Assembly: GCA_022827345.1 (NCBI GenBank)
Contig: JAJDTB010000007.1
Span: forward strand, 1-64,000
Length of the DNA: 64,000 nt
Reading direction: 5' to 3'
From: Gemmatimonadota bacterium
GTDB lineage: Bacteria > Gemmatimonadota > Gemmatimonadetes > Longimicrobiales > Gaopeijiaceae
This document shows positions 1 through 8,280 of this stretch, in pieces. The position numbers and the translations under genes were made by a program. The notes under the pieces were generated by a model that searched no databases, had not been told where the DNA came from, and worked only from the letters and a program-made list of their open reading frames with translations. How positions within the stretch are numbered: position 1 is the first letter of the stretch; each line of letters begins with the position of its first letter.

Positions 1-883
1 CAGGATCGGGGCATCCCCGGTCGAGGGATTCCAACTTCGCGCCTCCTTCAAGGCGTCCAAGGCCTCGCCAGTGACGGGCGTGACGTGCTCGAAGCCCGAC
101 TTGTCGTGCTCGGCGCGCCAGACGATGGTTCCGCCCTCGAAATCGATGTCGCTCCATCGAAGCTGGCGGACGGCACCGATGCGGTGACCGGTTTCGTGCG
201 CGAGCACGAGCGCGAAGCGGAACCGCCAGTCCACCCGGCGCGACACCTTCAGGAGCGCCCGGTACTCCTTCTCGGCGAGCACCACCCTGGTCGGGTTCTT
301 CTCGCTCGGCGTCCTGAGCCCCCTGAGCGGATTCCGGTCGAGCAACAACCGTCCCCGCTCGTCGCGGGACTTCGCGGCCCAGTTCAGGACCGCCGATCAG
401 GAACTTCAGGTCGCATTCGACGGTTCGATCCGCGGCCTCCCGCTCGGACCGATCCTGCCAGCCCGCCGCTCCCGGATGAAGCGGTCCCAGTCCCTTTGGG
501 AGAGGGTGGCCGGGTCGCGGTTCCGTCCGAAGAAGCGGAGGAACATCCGCATCGACGTCCGGTCGTGCCGCCGGGTATGAGCGCCCTTCCTCGGGCGTCA
601 CCTCCTTGCCGTAGATGTCAAAGAGCCTTTCCAGCGTAAGCGGCTCGGGCTTGGCTTCGGCCTTGCCGTTCGGCGCGTCGATGAACCCGGCGGCGAACTG
701 ATCCGCCTGTCTCTTCGCGCGCGCCCAGTCGCGGTGTTTCAGCGACCGGCTCAGCCTTCGGCCGTTCTCGCGCCACTCAATCTGAAAGAGGCCGTTCTTG
801 GGATCGGGAAAGATCCTCACCCGGTTCCGGCCCCACTCGCCGGCGCCGTAGGAGCGCCGACTTCGTTTCGTGCGTGCCATCAT
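1..883 (-). pseudogene. Tyrosine recombinase (phage/ICE integrase), frameshifted, runs off left edge
   Basis: Reading the minus strand from ATG 883 (GAAAGGA ribosome-binding site 6 nt upstream) gives an integrase N-terminus, MARTKRSRRSYGAGEW, followed by an Arm/SAM-like stretch with WARAKRQADQFAAGF. Near 560-600 the reading shifts frame (MRMFLRFFGRNRDPATLSQ). Near 395-430 there are two in-frame stops in that frame, while the original frame briefly reads RTVECDLKFLIGG. The catalytic domain then continues in the shifted frame (LNWAAKSRDERGRLLLDRNP), with the box I arginine in HETGHRIGAVRQLRWSDIDF and a plausible beta-hairpin lysine in HDKSGFEHVTP. The C-terminal H-R-Y boxes lie outside the window. 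Family assignment comes from these motifs. The gene cannot make a full recombinase as read, so the adjoining island is probably immobile, unless the shifts are sequence errors. Confidence 0.8.
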
Positions 884-1617
884 TCGATTCCTTTCGGTGA
901 TGGACCGCACGATCTGCGCGAAGGAAAGGTCGCGGGATCGAGGCTTCTCCGCCAGTCGCGGCCCGACCGATGCGTTACGTTTCCGGGGCGGACGCGGGCG
1001 GGCGCGGATCGTTCCCGCGCTGAGGGCGCGATCACGGCCTGCGGGGCAGCCGGCTGACGCGGTTTCTCGACGCGGCCCCGCGTTTGCGGGGTTCGGAGGA
1101 GCCAGATGCGTTTCTGTGTCACAGAAACCTCTGGCCGGGGAATGCCCCCGGACCCCCACAACGCCATCCCGCGCGCCAGAAGGAGGCCGCCCGGCATTGG
1201 TCCGGGTCCGGGAGCCGGACGGGCGGGGCTGCCGCACGCGCCCACCGCGTCCCGGCCTTGGTCGGCGATGCCGAACAGCCCGGCGTCCAGCCGGTCGGCG
1301 AACGGGTCCGCCGCCGCCTCGAAGCGGCGCTCGAACCACCTTCCCGCTAAGGGATCGCTGGTCTGGGATCGACCCGAGGGGAAGGGGCCGGGGGTGCGCA
1401 AACGCGCACGGCCCCGAACCCGCAGCAGTCCCTCGGACTGGTGGGTCGCTCCCAGCCCCGCCCGAACGAGCGCTACAGCCCCGGCCGGCCGCGCGGCAAA
1501 GCCGCAAGACGTTGCCGCGCCACCGGATATACAGGCCGGGTGGTGCGCATCACGGGAGCGCCAAAATGTGCATCTACCCCCCGCGTCGCTTGCACACCTC
1601 CGGTACGGCCCAGCACA
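884..1617. other. Gene-poor stretch inside the decayed island
   Basis: No reading frame here shows a recognisable domain or a good ribosome-binding site. The frames that stay open, such as a 173-codon one on the minus strand, are Arg/Pro/Gly-rich in the manner of non-coding high-GC DNA. The one structured element is the pair of inverted repeats at 1102-1151. It lies between the broken integrase and the broken gene at 1618-2599, where an integrative element would carry an operator, oriT or remains of cargo. Confidence 0.5.
1102..1151. repeat. Two adjacent inverted repeats (operator- or oriT-like)
   Basis: The first dyad is a perfect odd palindrome, GTTTCTGTGTCACAGAAAC (1110-1128), flanked by CCAGA and TCTGG so that pairing extends to 1102-1134. 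It is followed at once by CCGGGG-AATGC-CCCCGG (1135-1151). Consecutive hairpins next to an integrase gene resemble relaxase nick regions or binding sites of element control proteins. No relaxase gene is visible, so the role is inferred. GTTTC/GAAAC arms also recall parS, but the centre does not match parS. Confidence 0.6.
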
Positions 1618-2599
1618 TCAGGACTCCCACCAGATTCGAGCCCCCGCCAGCCGATCCGAACTCCACGTGTGGACGCGTTCCGTCAGACCCCGGCCCGCAC
1701 GCCTTCGCGCCCGGTCCTCAAGGGCTTTGGCGCGCTTTAAGGCGGCGTTCAAACCACCGTAATCGTCGAGGGCGCGGACATCTCCCGCAAGGATGGCCTG
1801 CTCGATCCGGGCAAGGTCGCACCGGGTCTCCTCGTCGGTTTCGGACAGGCGCGGATACCGCGACCAGTTGGCCAGCCACCCTGCTCGTCCTCCCGTACTC
1901 CTTCCATCTCCGGACGACCGCCACCACCTCGATCTTGATGCCGAGGTCCCAGAGCCCCTTCCAGAGGTCGCCGTGCTTCGCGCCCCAAGAACGGATCGCT
2001 GTCGCGGTCTCGTAACCCGGTTCGACGAAGACGGCGCGCTCCGCGTCCAGCGCGATGGGCAGCCCGAGCGGGAAGAAGCGCCGAAGACCCCCGAGCACGC
2101 CCCGGTAGACCCGTTGGGGAAGAAGCCCCCGCTCGATCCCGAGCGCCTCGAAGGGCGGCGACCTGGTCGGCTTCGGTGGGAAGCCACGGTAAGCGGGGAT
2201 GTTCGAGCACGTAGTCGAGCCCAAGCAGACGACGCATCACCACCTCCGGCGACGTGATCCTTCGGCGGCGGCGGTCTCCCAAGCCGAGCGCCTTGTAGAT
2301 CGGGCGACCGTGGATCCGGCATATCCGGCCGATACCCTTGATGCCGGGTGGCTTCTCCTCGATGGCCACGCCCTGGGCGACGAGCTTGCGACGGCGCGGC
2401 CAACCTCTTCGTGGTGGCATCCGAGGAAGTCCGTCCACTGCGCCCGGGTGAACACGCCGCCGTGGCAGCAGGCGAGCGCAATCCATTCGGCGCGGGGTCC
2501 GCTCCAGCCGAAGGGCTTCAACCCTTCTGCGCGCCCCCTGAGACCGGGGACCGCTTGTAATCCCACCGCCAGGTCGAACCGTTGCTTCGCGTTCTCCAT
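1618..2599 (-). pseudogene. Mobile-element-associated conserved protein, three frameshifts
   Basis: Pieces from three minus-strand frames join into one protein of roughly 300 residues. It begins MENAKQRFDLAVGLQ (ATG 2599) and passes through GVFTRAQWTDFLGCHHEEVG. The frame changes near 2410 (KLVAQGVAIEEKPPGIKGIG, then LLGLDYVLEHPRLPWLPTEA), near 2155 (FEALGIERGLLPQRVYRGVL and YETATAIRSWGAKHGDLW) and near 1860 (ETDEETRCDLARIEQAILAG). It ends GARIWWES. The N-terminal part looks like a winged helix that senses or binds DNA, as in replication-relaxation-type proteins carried by integrative elements; this is inference from residue pattern only. The same strand and neighbourhood as the broken integrase suggest one decaying element. 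I do not recognise a named family with certainty. Confidence 0.6.
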
Positions 2600-2911
2600 G
2601 CCGGAAACGGTGAGGAACCGCTTGCACCACAGTCAACCTGTGGGCAGCGTACTGATGCTCCACGAAGTCCCGGAACCTCTTGAATGGTTTCCGGGCCGTT
2701 GGACGCCGATGCCAGCGGCTTGCCGGAAGGCCTTCAGCTGGGATCGTCGAGTGCGTCCGCCGGATGTGAAAACCCCCCGCCCGCCCGGACCGGCGAGCCG
2801 GGCGGTCCGAGACGGACGGAGGGGCGAGGCCATGGCCGCGCCGCGAAGCGCGGTGTACTCGACCTTGCTGACGGGATCGTGCTGGACCGCAAACCCGTCG
2901 CCGATGCCTTG
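2600..2911. other. No gene recognised
   Basis: Open frames on both strands are low-complexity and unsupported by start signals. A minus-frame stretch reading RFRDFVEHQYAAHRLTVVQA has protein-like composition and could be a further scrap of the element gene at 1618-2599, but it cannot be tied to it from the sequence alone. Confidence 0.4.
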
Positions 2912-3490
2912 TCAGTTGCAGAGATCCAAGCACTCCTCGGGATGAACGCGGTAGAGGGTGACCCAGAGCGCCTCGTCTTCATAGTTCGCGGAATCCTTTG
3001 CGATGGGAAAGCGCCAAATGCCATGGCACCAAAACCAAGAGCAGCGTGGGTTCGCGAGGTCGACGCCGTTGAGTCCCTCGTTGATCGGGTAGGGGGCACG
3101 GCTCACCTCCAGCTGCCACTCAACCTCAGGTTCGAGATTCCAGGTGCCCCGGCCCTCGGCCACGACTTGGCCGCCCAGCACGAGGCGCGCCGAAAAAGTC
3201 GCCGCGCCAGCGTCTGGCACCGGGAAGGGTGTCCGAGAGTGTCCCACGAAGTCCTGGGCAGTCAGGTCTCTTGAAGGGATCTCACCGCCTATGCGGACAA
3301 TGAGTCCCGCCAGCCCGTTCGGGTCATCAAGCGAGCTGTTGACGGTGACATAGGTAGTATCGCCGATCGGCCACTGCGCCGTGTGGCAGCAAACGGGTAG
3401 CGAGATCGTCAGAGTGGCGTCTTGCCGAGGCCCTAGCAGGCCACACCCGGCGGCAAAAACTGTCGTCGTGACAACCAAGAGCGTCCGCAT
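2912..3490 (-). CDS. Small putative lipoprotein, partner of the metalloprotease
   Basis: 192 residues from ATG 3490, preceded by an AGGA ribosome-binding site inside the end of the upstream gene. A TTG at 3502 is possible but less likely. The N-terminus MRTLLVVTTTVFAAGC is a lipoprotein signal with the lipidated Cys at about residue 16. The mature part is beta-rich and has two short cysteine pairs (PVCCHTAQWP and PRCSWFWCHG), suggesting disulfides. The start lies 4 nt after the metalloprotease stop, so the two are co-transcribed and probably act together in the envelope. I recognise no family; it could be an inhibitor, a substrate or an adhesin-like companion. Base composition is less GC-rich than the core genes to the right, as expected for accessory DNA. 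Confidence 0.7.
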   Translation of the reverse strand: MRTLLVVTTTVFAAGCGLLGPRQDATLTISLPVCCHTAQWPIGDTTYVTVNSSLDDPNGLAGLIVRIGGEIPSRDLTAQDFVGHSRTPFPVPDAGAATFSARLVLGGQVVAEGRGTWNLEPEVEWQLEVSRAPYPINEGLNGVDLANPRCSWFWCHGIWRFPIAKDSANYEDEALWVTLYRVHPEECLDLCN

Positions 3491-3494
3491 GTTC

Positions 3495-5192
3495 CTATCC
3501 AACGTTCTGGAGCCACGTCTGGCGGATGTCGCTCGCGGACCAACCGGACGGCTCGCTTGCGCTTTCGGTCACTCTGCTCGGCGCGTTCGGGCCACGCGGA
3601 AACGATTGGTTGTGTACACTCGCGTTGACGCGCCTCTCAAGGCACCACACGAAATCAGTCACGTCGTCCCGCAGCCTGCCATCGGCACGGCAGGTCTCGA
3701 AGACCCGCACGACGTAGTAGGCTGGGTAGGAAGTCGAGTCGTTCCCATCGTTGGTGCTGTCGATCAGGTCGTTGAGCAGCGCGGCGACGTTACCCTCGAT
3801 TTCGGCGGCGTCACGACCGGAGGGGGCGGAGTACCCGCGCTCCCAGCGGGATTGGTTGCCGAGGGCGGCATCCGCAGCGTAGTCCGCGAATCCCTCTGAG
3901 AACGCGCAGTCGTATGAGAACGGCTGGCTGATCTGGTGGCCTTGGCAGCTGCCAGAATTCGTGATGCCACCGAGCGCCTCGTGGTGGAGGGCGTGACCGA
4001 ACTCGTGGGCGGCGACCCACTTGTTGTTGTAGTAGTTGTAGTCGAAGGTGATGCGGTCGGAGTTAGGCCAGTAGAACGTGTTGGGCTCGTCGGTGAAGAC
4101 CGTCTCCCAAGCGATGGCCGAGCGGTATTGGCCGAAGTAGCGCTCCATGGCCGGGATGACTTCGTTCAGATTCCGCCACGGAATGAAGATGTAGGAGTTC
4201 GAGATGAGGGTTCTGGTGCCTCCGCAGTCGCTGTTGTACGCCGTCGACCCGCCGATGAGAAACCGCCCACTGGTCTCGTTGGTATGCGGCGCGACGACAC
4301 TGACCACAATGTACTCGTACGCGTCGGGGCAGTCGACCGTCACGGTGCCACTCGACGGCACGGTCTGTACCCGTGATCGCACGACTTCATCGGCTTGGTC
4401 GAAGTAGTTGATCCGGATCTCCGCGCCTGCCGCGTTCTTGCGGACGCCAGACTCGTAATAGACTGCATGGAAAGTGACCTCGTCGGAGGCGTCTGCAGCG
4501 GCGTCGGCAGTGGCATAGGACGCCGAACCACTAGTGTTCGGAGACTGACGGAACGGTCCCTCGCCCGGGATGGCGCCTGCGGGCATCGCGTTCGGATCAA
4601 GGAAGTGGGTGACACGTCCGCCATCAGCCAATACAAGCAGCCACCGCTCAAGGTCGACCTTATTGAGGACGAACGGATCCTTCTCGTTGGGTCCCTGGGC
4701 GGTAGCGATGACGGCGACCTGATAGTAGCCCTCCTCGGGTAGGGTGATTTGCAGGGACTGCCTCCAGGTCTCCCCAACTTCCATCGCTGGAACGGCCCAG
4801 CGCGCGACGGTGGGAATCGCCTTGTCCACGGGGTAGTAGGGGTACTTCCCCGCCCCGGCGTGGGCCATCGCGGCCATCGTCGGGAGCATGACCCGGACCT
4901 CGCCGCCAGTCAGTTTCTCGCTCGTGGTCCCTTGGATGCTGAGGGTGATGGTCTTGTCGGGGACGAGTTTACCGATGATGCTGAGGGCGATGGAGAGCCG
5001 GTTACGGAATGGCTCAGCGCCGGTGCTGGCATCTTGGCCGACCCCGTTCGCGCTCTCGAACGAGGAGTGCGCCTGCTGATGACCGAGGCTCGGGGATTCG
5101 CCGTCAACCGCTACCGGATCGTAGTCCGTGCAGGTGGCAAGCGCGACGGCCAAGACGACCGCGACTGGATCCAGCTTACGAAGACCAGACAT
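3495..5192 (-). CDS. Putative zinc metalloprotease lipoprotein (gluzincin-like HExxH)
   Basis: 565 residues starting at ATG 5192, with AAGGAG about 7 nt upstream. The N-terminus is hydrophobic and ends ...ALATCTDYD, a lipobox-like site, so it is likely anchored in the outer membrane. The first 300 residues are beta-rich and resemble an Ig-like or pre-peptidase region. The catalytic motif HEFGHALHHE falls at residues 396-405 (two His zinc ligands and the catalytic Glu). About 30 residues later comes CAFSEGFADYAADA, whose Glu is the likely third ligand, as in gluzincins. Asn- and Tyr-rich segments and many Cys suggest an exported, disulfide-bonded protein. The downstream lipoprotein gene is translationally close. 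The substrate is unknown. The peptidase assignment rests on the motif and its spacing. Confidence 0.75.
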   Translation of the reverse strand: MSGLRKLDPVAVVLAVALATCTDYDPVAVDGESPSLGHQQAHSSFESANGVGQDASTGAEPFRNRLSIALSIIGKLVPDKTITLSIQGTTSEKLTGGEVRVMLPTMAAMAHAGAGKYPYYPVDKAIPTVARWAVPAMEVGETWRQSLQITLPEEGYYQVAVIATAQGPNEKDPFVLNKVDLERWLLVLADGGRVTHFLDPNAMPAGAIPGEGPFRQSPNTSGSASYATADAAADASDEVTFHAVYYESGVRKNAAGAEIRINYFDQADEVVRSRVQTVPSSGTVTVDCPDAYEYIVVSVVAPHTNETSGRFLIGGSTAYNSDCGGTRTLISNSYIFIPWRNLNEVIPAMERYFGQYRSAIAWETVFTDEPNTFYWPNSDRITFDYNYYNNKWVAAHEFGHALHHEALGGITNSGSCQGHQISQPFSYDCAFSEGFADYAADAALGNQSRWERGYSAPSGRDAAEIEGNVAALLNDLIDSTNDGNDSTSYPAYYVVRVFETCRADGRLRDDVTDFVWCLERRVNASVHNQSFPRGPNAPSRVTESASEPSGWSASDIRQTWLQNVG

Positions 5193-5595
5193 GTTTAGCT
5201 CCTTTTCGGAGTTGAAACGTGATGATGACTCCTTGCGTGGCGTCGAGCCTCACGCTGCCTCTGCATCGCGAGGCTCCGGCTGAATCGCACATTGGCGGCC
5301 TCCTCCGTCGCGCTGGCGTGAACGGTTTGTCTCCTGAGCGACAGACCTAATTTCCGCAGGCGAGAAGGACCCTGCTAGAGGGAAAACCCTGATGATCCGC
5401 GAGGAGAATCCCGGCAACCATGACAGGACAATCCCGTCATCCGCGAGCCACTGGTCTTCTCGATCCCCATCTTGATGATCGCCGCTCGGCCGAAGTGCCT
5501 AGCCGCAGAAGGATACCGAGCCATCGGTGGGGGGCCGGTTTGCGACCCCGGACGCTGACAGATTCACGGCTTGGGCCTTGACTTGGTGCGATTCC
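5193..5595. other. Divergent intergenic region
   Basis: This lies between the metalloprotease (leftward) and the histidine-kinase remnant (rightward) and should hold promoters for both. The only clear signal is the AAGGAG ribosome-binding site of the metalloprotease at about 5200. No hairpin, riboswitch or small gene was found. The kinase could start further upstream at GTG 5527, which would claim part of this stretch. Confidence 0.4.
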
Positions 5596-6757
5596 ATGGC
5601 AGCTTCGGACGACGCGCATTTCGGGAATGAGCACAGGCCGACGCAGGGCGAGCCCTGTGCCGACGGGATCCCGGTGGACTCGAACTACGGAACGGAGACG
5701 GATCTGCTCAAGCAAAGCGACTACACTGCGGTGTTCGAGGCATCGCCGGACGCGATGCTGGTCGTGGATCCCGAGGGGATGATCCGGGCCTCAATCGGCA
5801 AGCCGTCGAACTGTTTCGGTGGAGCCGGCAGGAGATTGAGGGTTCTCCGGTCGAACGACTAGTCCCGACCGCTGCCGAAGATCGGCACCGCATTCATCGC
5901 CAGCGCTACGCCGAGGCCCCACGCACCCGTCCGATGGGCCGGGGACTGGAACTCGAAGCCGTGCGCAAGGACGGAACGACGATACCTGTCGAGATCAGCT
6001 TGGCCCCCTCAGATCTGGCCGCGGGACCGGGACACCGTGATCTGCGCGGTTCGCGACATCTCCGCTTGTCAGCGGATGCGCAGGCTGTCGAGCATGATGA
6101 CCGCGGCCGCCGAAAACGAGCGGAAGCACCTGTCGCACGAACTGCACGACGAGTTCCTTCAGACGCTGGTCGCACTGAAGATCCGGGTGAAAGCTGCTCG
6201 CCGACGAGCGGGACGATCGCGAGCGGGAACGGGCTCGCGAGCGGATTGCCGACGAGATCGCCGACCCCATCGGCGGGGTGAAGCGGATGATCCGCAGCTT
6301 CCTGCCCCCGGCCTTGGATCATCGGGGTCTTGCTTCCGCGCTACGCTTGATGTTCCGGGATGTCGAGGACGTATACGGGTTCAGAATCGACGCCAGACTG
6401 GAACCGGTGGACGGCGAACTGGACGCGATCTCCGCGCTGACCCTCTACCGCATCGTGCAGGAGCCCGTGAACAACGCGGTCCGGCACTCGGGAGCGAGTT
6501 GCGCCGTGGTGACGCTCGGTACCGCGAACGGGCGGGTGAGCGCCACCATACACGACAAGGGACGGGGATTCGCCTGGGCGGAAGCGCAGACGATGGACGG
6601 CGATGGCCACATTGGCTTGACCGGAATGCGCGAGCGCGCCGCGCTCTTGGGAGGAACCGTCGCTGTGAGAGGCGCCCGCGGCAAGGGAACCACTATTCAT
6701 GCCAGCGTGCCTTCGAAGAATCCGCACTGGGACGGCGAACAAGGGAGCGAGCGGTGA
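5596..6757 (+). pseudogene. PAS-domain sensor histidine kinase (HisKA_3/NarX type), three frameshifts
   Basis: Starting at ATG 5596 (GTG 5527 possible), the protein reads a PAS domain (YTAVFEASPDAMLVVDPEGM). Near 5790 it shifts to a frame with NRQAVELFRWSRQEIEGSPV, ending the PAS and PAC part. Near 6030 it shifts again (ICAVRDISACQRM) and gives the phospho-acceptor helix ERKHLSHELHDEFLQTLVAL, a HisKA_3 H-box. Near 6195 it shifts a third time and stays open to the stop, giving the N-box LYRIVQEPVNNAVRHSG and the G-boxes DKGRGF and GHIGLTGMRERA. As read, no frame spans sensor, H-box and ATPase, so it should be inactive unless the shifts are assembly errors. It has no membrane segment and would have been cytosolic. 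Its last codons overlap the response-regulator start. Confidence 0.8.
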
Positions 6758-7401
6758 CCAGAGTGCTACTGGTCGATGACCACGCGGTCGTGCGCGCCGG
6801 ACTCAGTGCGCTGCTCGAAGCGAGCGGGCGGATCGAGGTCGTGGGCGAAGCCTCGTCGGGCGCGGACGGGGTTAGGAAGGCCCGGTCACTTGAGCCGGAC
6901 ATCGTGGTCATGGACTTGGCGATGCCCGGAATGGACGGCGTCGAAGCAACCCGGCGCATCGCCGCGCTCGACCTCGGCACGAAGGTGCTGGTGCTCACAA
7001 TCCACGACGAGGACGAGTTCCTCGTGCCCGCCATGGAGGCCGGAGCGGCGGGCTTTGTCAACAAGTCGGCTGCCGACACCGACCTCTTGGGCGCGCTGGA
7101 GGCGGTCGCGCGCGGCCATTCCTACCTGCCACGCCGCGCCGCCGCCCTGATCGCCCGGCCGAAGGCCATCGAATCGTCGCGCAACACGAAGGGTATCAAG
7201 GCACTGTCGGTGCGGGAGCGCACGGCGGTTGAGTTGTACGCCAAAGGCTTTTCGGCCCGGGAGGCGGCGAGCGATATGCTCGTCAGTCCCAAGACCGTCG
7301 AAGGCTACATCGCACGCGCCAAGTCCAAGCTGAATCTCGACAACCGGCGCGACATCGTGCGCTTCGCCCTCGAAAACGGGTTGCTCCAGATGGAGGAGTG
7401 A
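6754..7401 (+). CDS. NarL/FixJ-family response regulator
   Basis: 215 residues from GTG 6754, overlapping the kinase stop in a GTGA arrangement. The receiver domain (about 1-120) has the acidic pair in VLLVDDHAVVRAGL, the phospho-acceptor Asp in DIVVMDLAMPGMDG, the conserved Thr in VLVLTIHDEDEF and the Lys in GFVNKSA. The C-terminal LuxR-type helix-turn-helix reads LSVRERTAVELYAKGFSARE and VSPKTVEGYIARAKSKLNL. It therefore binds DNA and should control transcription in answer to the kinase encoded just upstream. That kinase is frameshifted, so this regulator may be an orphan, or be phosphorylated by another kinase or by small phosphodonors. All catalytic and DNA-binding landmarks are intact. 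Confidence 0.92.
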   Translation: MTRVLLVDDHAVVRAGLSALLEASGRIEVVGEASSGADGVRKARSLEPDIVVMDLAMPGMDGVEATRRIAALDLGTKVLVLTIHDEDEFLVPAMEAGAAGFVNKSAADTDLLGALEAVARGHSYLPRRAAALIARPKAIESSRNTKGIKALSVRERTAVELYAKGFSAREAASDMLVSPKTVEGYIARAKSKLNLDNRRDIVRFALENGLLQMEE

Positions 7402-7734
7402 AGAACTTGGACTCCCGAAACCAGCATGTGCCAAAGGGTGTCCATCCCCACGGCCATGCGCCTCCCCAATTCCCGCCAATCGACACGACTTTCACGGCTT
7501 TCCGGTCAGACCCGATCGGATGCAAGCCTCGCGGCAGGAGTGGCAGATCGTGCAGTCCTGGTTAGACTTACGTGATCTCCTGCCTGGATTCGCGCTTCAC
7601 CTGCTCTGTCGGGCCGGCAGGGCGCGACGAGAGGTGAATCGCGGCGCTGTTCGCCCGCGGAGCAACGCAGAGCGAAGCGATCCAGCGCGGATGCAACGCC
7701 GCTCGAATGCCGGAGGGATCTTGTCCACGTGCTG
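7402..7734. other. Intergenic region between converging transcripts
   Basis: No gene is supported here. A large inverted repeat at 7591-7643 is listed separately. The left part, just after the response-regulator stop, has no obvious terminator of its own. The region marks the boundary between the accessory island and the housekeeping block. Confidence 0.5.
7591..7643. terminator. Large hairpin at the end of the carboxylase operon
   Basis: The 12-nt arm CGCGCTTCACCT (7591-7602) pairs with AGGTGAATCGCG (7632-7643) with a single mismatch. A nested GTCG/CGAC pairing lies inside the loop. It sits about 90 nt past the carrier-protein stop on the minus strand and 190 nt past the response-regulator stop on the plus strand, so it could end both transcripts. 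No T-run follows on either side, so a structural or attenuator role is also possible. Confidence 0.4.
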
Positions 7735-8280
7735 CTACACTCCATCCACTTCGCTGAATTCGACCAGAATCTGCGCCTTGTTCACCGCGTCGCCCGGACC
7801 CACCAGGATGCGTGCCACCTTCGCGGAAGCCGCGGCGCGCAGTTCGTTCTCCATCTTCATCGCTTCGACGATGACCACGGTAGCACCGGCCTGCACCACC
7901 TCGCCCTCCTCGACGGCGACCTGTACCACCAGTCCCGGCATGGGCGCCTTGAGGGCGGAGATCCCGGCCGCCTCTCCTGAAACCACGGAGAGTTCGCGGA
8001 TCTTCGCCTGCCTCTCATCCAGAACCTCGATGGCGTGCGTGCGCCCATCAATCGCCACCTCCCACTCGCCCGGTGCGCCGGCGCGGGCCAGGAGCGGCAC
8101 CGATACACCGTCCAGGAGCAGCGAGTATCCGGTCGGCGGACTCGCGATTGCGAGCGAGGCCCTGCAGACGCGCCCGTCGACGGTGACATCGCCGTTCTCG
8201 GCCACGATCACTTCGTGCGCTTTGCCATTCAGCAAGGCCTTGTAGCGGGCGGGCGGGGCGGGCACCGTCGCGTCAGCCAT
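7735..8280 (-). CDS. Biotin carboxyl carrier protein subunit of acyl-CoA carboxylase
   Basis: 181 residues from ATG 8280 (MADATVPAPPARYKALLNG). The C-terminal 70 residues form a biotinyl/lipoyl domain with the biotin-attachment motif VEAMKMEN; the modified Lys is at about residue 142. The N-terminal half matches the BT-like linker seen before the carrier domain in long propionyl-CoA carboxylase alpha chains. Its start overlaps the end of the biotin carboxylase gene by 8 nt, so the usual fused alpha subunit is divided here into two translationally coupled chains. It carries carboxybiotin between the carboxylase and the carboxyltransferase encoded at 10976-12526. Longer upstream reading in this frame is Arg/Pro-rich and was rejected as the start. 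Confidence 0.9.
   Translation of the reverse strand: MADATVPAPPARYKALLNGKAHEVIVAENGDVTVDGRVCRASLAIASPPTGYSLLLDGVSVPLLARAGAPGEWEVAIDGRTHAIEVLDERQAKIRELSVVSGEAAGISALKAPMPGLVVQVAVEEGEVVQAGATVVIVEAMKMENELRAAASAKVARILVGPGDAVNKAQILVEFSEVDGV

Noticed and set aside
1110-1128. parS chromosome-partition site
   Set aside because: The GTTTC/GAAAC arms are similar, but the central bases and spacing do not match the TGTTTCACGTGAAACA consensus, and no parAB genes are present.
880-1401. A 173-codon minus-strand open frame between the integrase and the hairpins
   Set aside because: Composition is random-like, it has no ribosome-binding site, and it runs across the double hairpin; not supported as a gene.
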